A stretch of 64,000 nucleotides of DNA from positions 6,199,816-6,263,815 of the forward strand of contig OY811974.1 of NCBI GenBank assembly GCA_963681505.1, given 5' to 3'. The notes beneath the pieces were generated by a model. It did no database searches, was not told where the DNA came from, and worked only from the letters and a program-made list of their open reading frames with translations. Positions 59,758 to 64,000 of this stretch are shown one piece after another (positions within the stretch are counted from its first letter, which is position 1; every line of letters starts with the position of its first letter). The DNA is from Eunapius fragilis (Eukaryota > Porifera > Demospongiae > Spongillida > Spongillidae). A program made the translations under genes and the position numbers.

Positions 59758-60126
59758 ATACGGCGGATAGTATAATTATGCAACTATAAACATAACATTG
59801 ACCGTTGCTAGCCGTGTGCATAGATGTATTATCCATTCATGTTGTAATTCGAAAATTTCCGATGGTGTACTAGAAAGGCTAATGCAGCACTATATATGCT
59901 CCTCGATATCCGCACTCGCTACGTGAATTAAGGCCTTGTATCGGCACAACAGTGACGGATCTGTAGTTCTAGTGATATGTTATTGGTCCAGGGCGGGGGT
60001 TGGAGAAAGGCTAAAAGGGTTGCATAGAAGTTTGGTGAACCCCCCTACACAATACAGAGGTAAACTTGAACTCAGCATTGCACTACTGTTGATGTGAGCA
60101 TGACGACAGAATGCATGGAGGTGATA

Positions 60127-60726
60127 CACTGCACAAAAAGTTGGGTTTACTACGTCTGAACACGATGCGTAAACTTGTCGCAAACATGAAACATTATCTT
60201 TGCACACATTTTTACGCATATGTACACATGTAATGTCTTTACGCTAATGTTTGCAATACATTTACCACGTACGTAAAGGTGCTTACATATTTACGTACAT
60301 ATTTACAACAACAGGTGTAAATACCGTTATATATTTACCTACATCTTTGCAATACGTTTGCTAGCGATAGATTTGCCATTGTCTTTACAGGGTAAGTAAA
60401 TATATGACCCAAATTCTAAATAAACGAAATCGTGCATTACAGGCCCGGCCCAGGTCACTCTCGTACTCGATTCGACCCTACTCGCGCTCGAGACTTCACG
60501 ACTCACACTCGCGATTCTACACTACGTACTCGCGCTATTTGAGCGAGCAGAGTCACATTTGAATAAAGTTAAGCGACAAGTCGACAGTCATACCGGCCGC
60601 CCGCGACCTTCAGCCAACGCACGAAGGTCGGGCTATGCACCCAAATGTAATTATTATGATCTGGTTCCGCTTGTGCCCAGCTTCTAGTACTTCTACAAAC
60701 GACGCTTGTGGAACATCAAATGCGCC
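60127..60726. repeat. Segmental duplication flank, copy 2
   Basis: Direct copy of 55385-55990, offset about 4.74 kb. The few differences include a missing TACGCG near 60525. Confidence 0.92.
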
Positions 60727-62954
60727 ACTGGTGGAGTATGTACTATGGTGGAGTATGTACACTGGTGGAGTATGTACACGGGTGGAGTGTGTGCACTGGT
60801 GTAGTGTGTGCACTGGTGTAGTGTGTGAAGTGTGTGCATTGGTGTAGTGTGTACACTGGTAGAGTGTGTGCACTGGTGTAGTATGTACACTGGTGGAGTA
60901 TGTATACACTGGTGGAGTGTGTACACTGGTGGAGTGTGTACACTGGTGGAGTGTGTACACTGGTGGAGTGTGTACACTGGTGTAGTGTGTGCACTGGTGT
61001 AGTGTGTACACTGGTGGAGTGTGTGCACTGGTGTAGTGTGTACACTGGTGGAGAATGTATACACTGGTGGAGTGTGTACACTGGTGTAGTGTGTACACTG
61101 GTGGAGTATGTATACACTGGTGGAGTGTGTGGAGTGTGTACACTGGTGTAGTGTGTACACTGGTGGAGTGGGTACACTGGTGGAGTATGTACACTGGTAG
61201 AGTGTGTGGAGTGTGTACATTGGTGGAGTGTGTACACTGGTGGAGTGTGTGGAGTGTGTACACTGGTGGAGTGTGTACACTGGTGGAGTGTGTGAAGTGT
61301 GTACACTGGTGGAGTGTGTGGAGTGTGTACACTGGTGGAGTGTGTACACTGGTAGAGTGTGTGGAGTGTGTACATTGGTGGAATGTGTACACTGGTGGAG
61401 TGTGTGGAGTGTGTACACTGGTGGAGTGTGTACACTGGTGGAGTGTGTGAAGTGTGTACACTGGTGGAGTGTGTACACTTGTGTAGTGTGTGGAGTGTGT
61501 AACTGTGTTTATATATGTACACTGGTGGAGTATGTACACGGGTGGAGTGTGTGCACTGGTATAGTGTGTGCACTGGTGTAGTGTGTGGAGTGTGTGCACT
61601 GGTGTAGTGTGTACACTGGTGGAGTGTGTGCACTGGTGTAGTATGTACACTGGTGGAGTATGTATACACTGGTGGAGTGTGTACACTGGTGTAGTGTGTA
61701 CACTGGTGGAGTGTGTACACTGGTGGAGTGTGTACACTGGTGTAGTGTGTGCACTGGTGTAGTGTGTACACTGGTGGAGTGTGTGCACTGGTGTAGTGTG
61801 TACACTGGTGGAGTATGTAAACACTGGTGGAGTGTGTGGAGTGTGTACACTGGTGTAGTGTGTACACTGGTGGAGTATGTATACACTGGTGGAGTGTGTG
61901 GAGTGTGTACACTGGTGTAGTGTGTACACTGGTGGAGTGGGTATACTGGTGGAGTATGTACACTGGTAGAGTGTGTGGAGTGTGTACATTGGTGGAGTGT
62001 GTACACTGGTGGAGTGTGTACACTGGTGGAGTGTGTGAAGTGTGTACACTGGTGGAGTGTGTGGAGTGTGTACACTGGTGGAGTGTGTACACTGGTGGAG
62101 TATGTACACTGGTAGAGTGTGTGGAGTGTGTACATTGGTGGAATGTGTACACTGGTGGAGTGTGTGGAGTGTGTACACTGGTGGAGTGTGTACACTGGTG
62201 GAGTGTGTGAAGTGTGTACACTGGTGGAGTGTGTGGAGTGTGTACACTGGTGGAGTGTGTACACTGGTGGAGTGTGTACACTGGTGGAGTGTGTACACTG
62301 GTGGAGTGTGTACACTGGTGGAGTGTGTACACTGGTGTAGTCTGTACACTGGTGGAGTGTGTGGAGTGTGTACACTGGTGGAGTGTGTACACTGGTGGAG
62401 TGTGTGGAGTGTGTACACTGGTGGAGTGTGTGTAGTGTGTACACTGATGGAGTGTGTACACTGGTGGAGTGTGTGAAGTGTGTACACTGGTGGAATGTGT
62501 GTAGTATGTACACTGGTGGAGTGTGTGAAGTGTGTATACTGGTGGAGTGTGTGGAGTGTGTACACTGGTGGAGTGTTTACACTGGTGTAGTCTTTACACT
62601 GGTGGAGTGTGTGGAGTATGTACACTGGTGGAGTGTGTGGATTGTGTACACTGGTGAAGTGTGTGGAGTGTGTACACTGGTGGAGTGTGTGGAGTGTGTA
62701 CACTGGTGGAGTGAGTGGAGTGTGTACACTGGTGGAGTGTGTGGAGTGTGTACACTGGTGGAGTGTGTGGAGTGTGTACACTGGTGGAGTGTGTACCACT
62801 GGTGGAGTGTGTACAATGGTGTAGTGTGTGGAGTGTGTAACTGGTGGAGTGTGTACACTGGTGGAGTGTGTACACTGGTGGAGTGTGTACACTGGTGGAG
62901 TGTGTACACTGGTGTAGTCTGTACACTGGTGGAGTGTGTGGAGTGTGTACACTG
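60727..62954. repeat. 17-bp minisatellite array 2
   Basis: Same unit and variants as array 1, interrupted at 61501-61520 by a short AACTGTGTTTATATATGTAC string and at 62955 by a MITE. It resumes at 63893 and runs off the window. Confidence 0.97.
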
Positions 62955-63892
62955 CAGGGGCGGATGCAGGATTTTGGCGAGGGGGGGGTCCGACATGAAT
63001 AATTGATGAAGAGGAGGGGCGCGCGCGAAGCGCGCGAAAAATTTTGTGGTGCGCATTCCAATTTTTCCACAGATTGTACATGTAAAGGGCCGGGGATTGG
63101 CAATCAACACCAAAAATGAGTGACACTCCGTTGCATTCTGCCGGGTTTCCAGGCTATTGTGGTCTTATGGATTTAAATGGCTGTGTTGTTACTTACATGC
63201 GCTTTCCTTTTCTATTTGAGCCACTTAAAATTTACCATCACACTCCGGCAGATGACCTACTTCAAGCAGTGAATTGTATAATGCAGCATAATATTCGTGC
63301 GCGAAAAAATTTATTGTACACATTCCACAGATTGTACATGTAGGGGGATTAGAAACGGAGGCAATCATAACCAATAAATGCGTGCTACTCCGTTACGTTC
63401 TGGTTTCCAGGCTATTATGGTTTTGCGGATTTAAATGGCTAGTGTGTTTCGTCGCAGATTTGTATTGTACGTTACATGCGCCGGCTTAGTTTCTTTGCTA
63501 TGTTAAAATTTAAATTTTAAATTTTAAATTTGAATGGTCTTGGAGCAAGGTGCCTTCAACCTTGATGGGTACTAATAATAGAGCACGAATCAAAATAACT
63601 GCGGAAAGAATATCTGCGGAACTGAAGAATATCTCACAACCGTGGGTTAGCATTTTGGAATACATTTACCTTACGTATAAATAACAGCCTACTACGTATC
63701 TCGCAATTTACAGAACTAAAATATAGTACTACTAATGAATAAGCAATAAGAATAAGCTATTTAGCAACTTCACGAAGTGCACTCCGTAGACATGTATATC
63801 TCACGTGCGACACGTCATACGCTAATTATATTCATATTCAGGTTCGAGGGGGGGGTCCAGACACCCTGGACCCCCCCCCTGGATCCGCCACT
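62955..63892. mobile_element. hAT-like MITE inserted in the minisatellite
   Basis: Ends CAGGGGCGGATGCAGGATTT and CTGGATCCGCCACTG, 938 bp. The array unit is broken within GTACACTG/CACTGGTG, giving an apparent 5-bp duplication CACTG. G and C runs lie just inside both ends. Confidence 0.85.
63048..63450 (+). repeat. Tandem duplication of about 270 bp inside the MITE
   Basis: CCACAGATTGTACATGTA, CTCCGTT, TTTCCAGGCTATT and GGATTTAAATGGCT occur in order at 63070-63180 and again at 63325-63440. A short plus-strand frame at 63116-63343 spans part of it and has no domain. Confidence 0.75.
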
Positions 63893-64000
63893 GCACTGGT
63901 GGAGTGTGTACACTGGTGGAGTGTGTACACTGGTGTAGTCTGTACACTGGTGGAGTGTTTGGAGTGTGTACACTGGTGGAGTGTGTGGAGTGTGTACACT
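63893..64000. repeat. Minisatellite array 2, continuation
   Basis: 17-bp units resume right of the MITE and continue past the window edge. Confidence 0.95.

Noticed and set aside
60610..63126. Frames up to 838 codons on the minus strand and many on the plus strand in the 17-bp arrays (also 55874-58302)
   Set aside because: A 17-bp unit without stops stays open in several frames on both strands. The peptides are only the repeat read three ways, so they are not evidence of a gene.

Overview
The window is animal nuclear DNA. Genes carry introns with GT..AG borders and coding density is very low. Microsatellites, MITEs and several classes of transposable element fill most of the space. Frequent TACATGTA-type palindromes and the particular mix of element proteins (THAP/DDE with SWIM and PHD, Helitron Rep, Ty3/gypsy) suggest a marine invertebrate, most likely a sponge. 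That assignment is inference; no rRNA or mitochondrial marker is present.

Layout. 0.3-3.4 kb: a hAT remnant, then decayed THAP/DDE element copy A with its SWIM and PHD pieces. 5.6-6.3 kb: a gypsy RT scrap and a proline-rich terminal exon with poly(A) signals. 8.7-9.1 kb: a compact gene for a small secreted four-cysteine protein. 15.05-27.77 kb: a Ty3/gypsy element on the minus strand with identical 210-bp LTRs and a 4-bp target duplication; its gag is split by about 7.4 kb of inverted, microsatellite-bearing repeats. 29.3-30.0 kb: tandem arginine-rich exon-like units. 32.3-33.2 kb: a MITE with 27-bp terminal repeats. 33.3-37.1 kb: a decayed Helitron Rep gene with a nested 0.8-kb MITE. 39.1-39.9 kb: a three-exon TM2-domain membrane protein gene, the clearest host gene. 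43.4-50.6 kb: copy B of the THAP/DDE element, split by a second gypsy element (45.25-49.71 kb, identical 102-bp LTRs). 50.85-53.94 kb: a 3.1-kb element with a 6-bp target duplication that I cannot assign to a superfamily. 55.4-64 kb: two direct copies of a segment ending in a 17-bp minisatellite, about 4.74 kb apart, with element-type ORFs between them and a hAT-like MITE inside the second array.

The genes do not form a pathway. The window is mainly a nested transposon record. Copy A preserves the empty site of the second gypsy insertion, and both THAP/DDE copies share inactivating lesions, so they were copied after the family had already lost its own transposase. The best host loci are the TM2 gene, the secreted protein gene and, less surely, the proline-rich exon.
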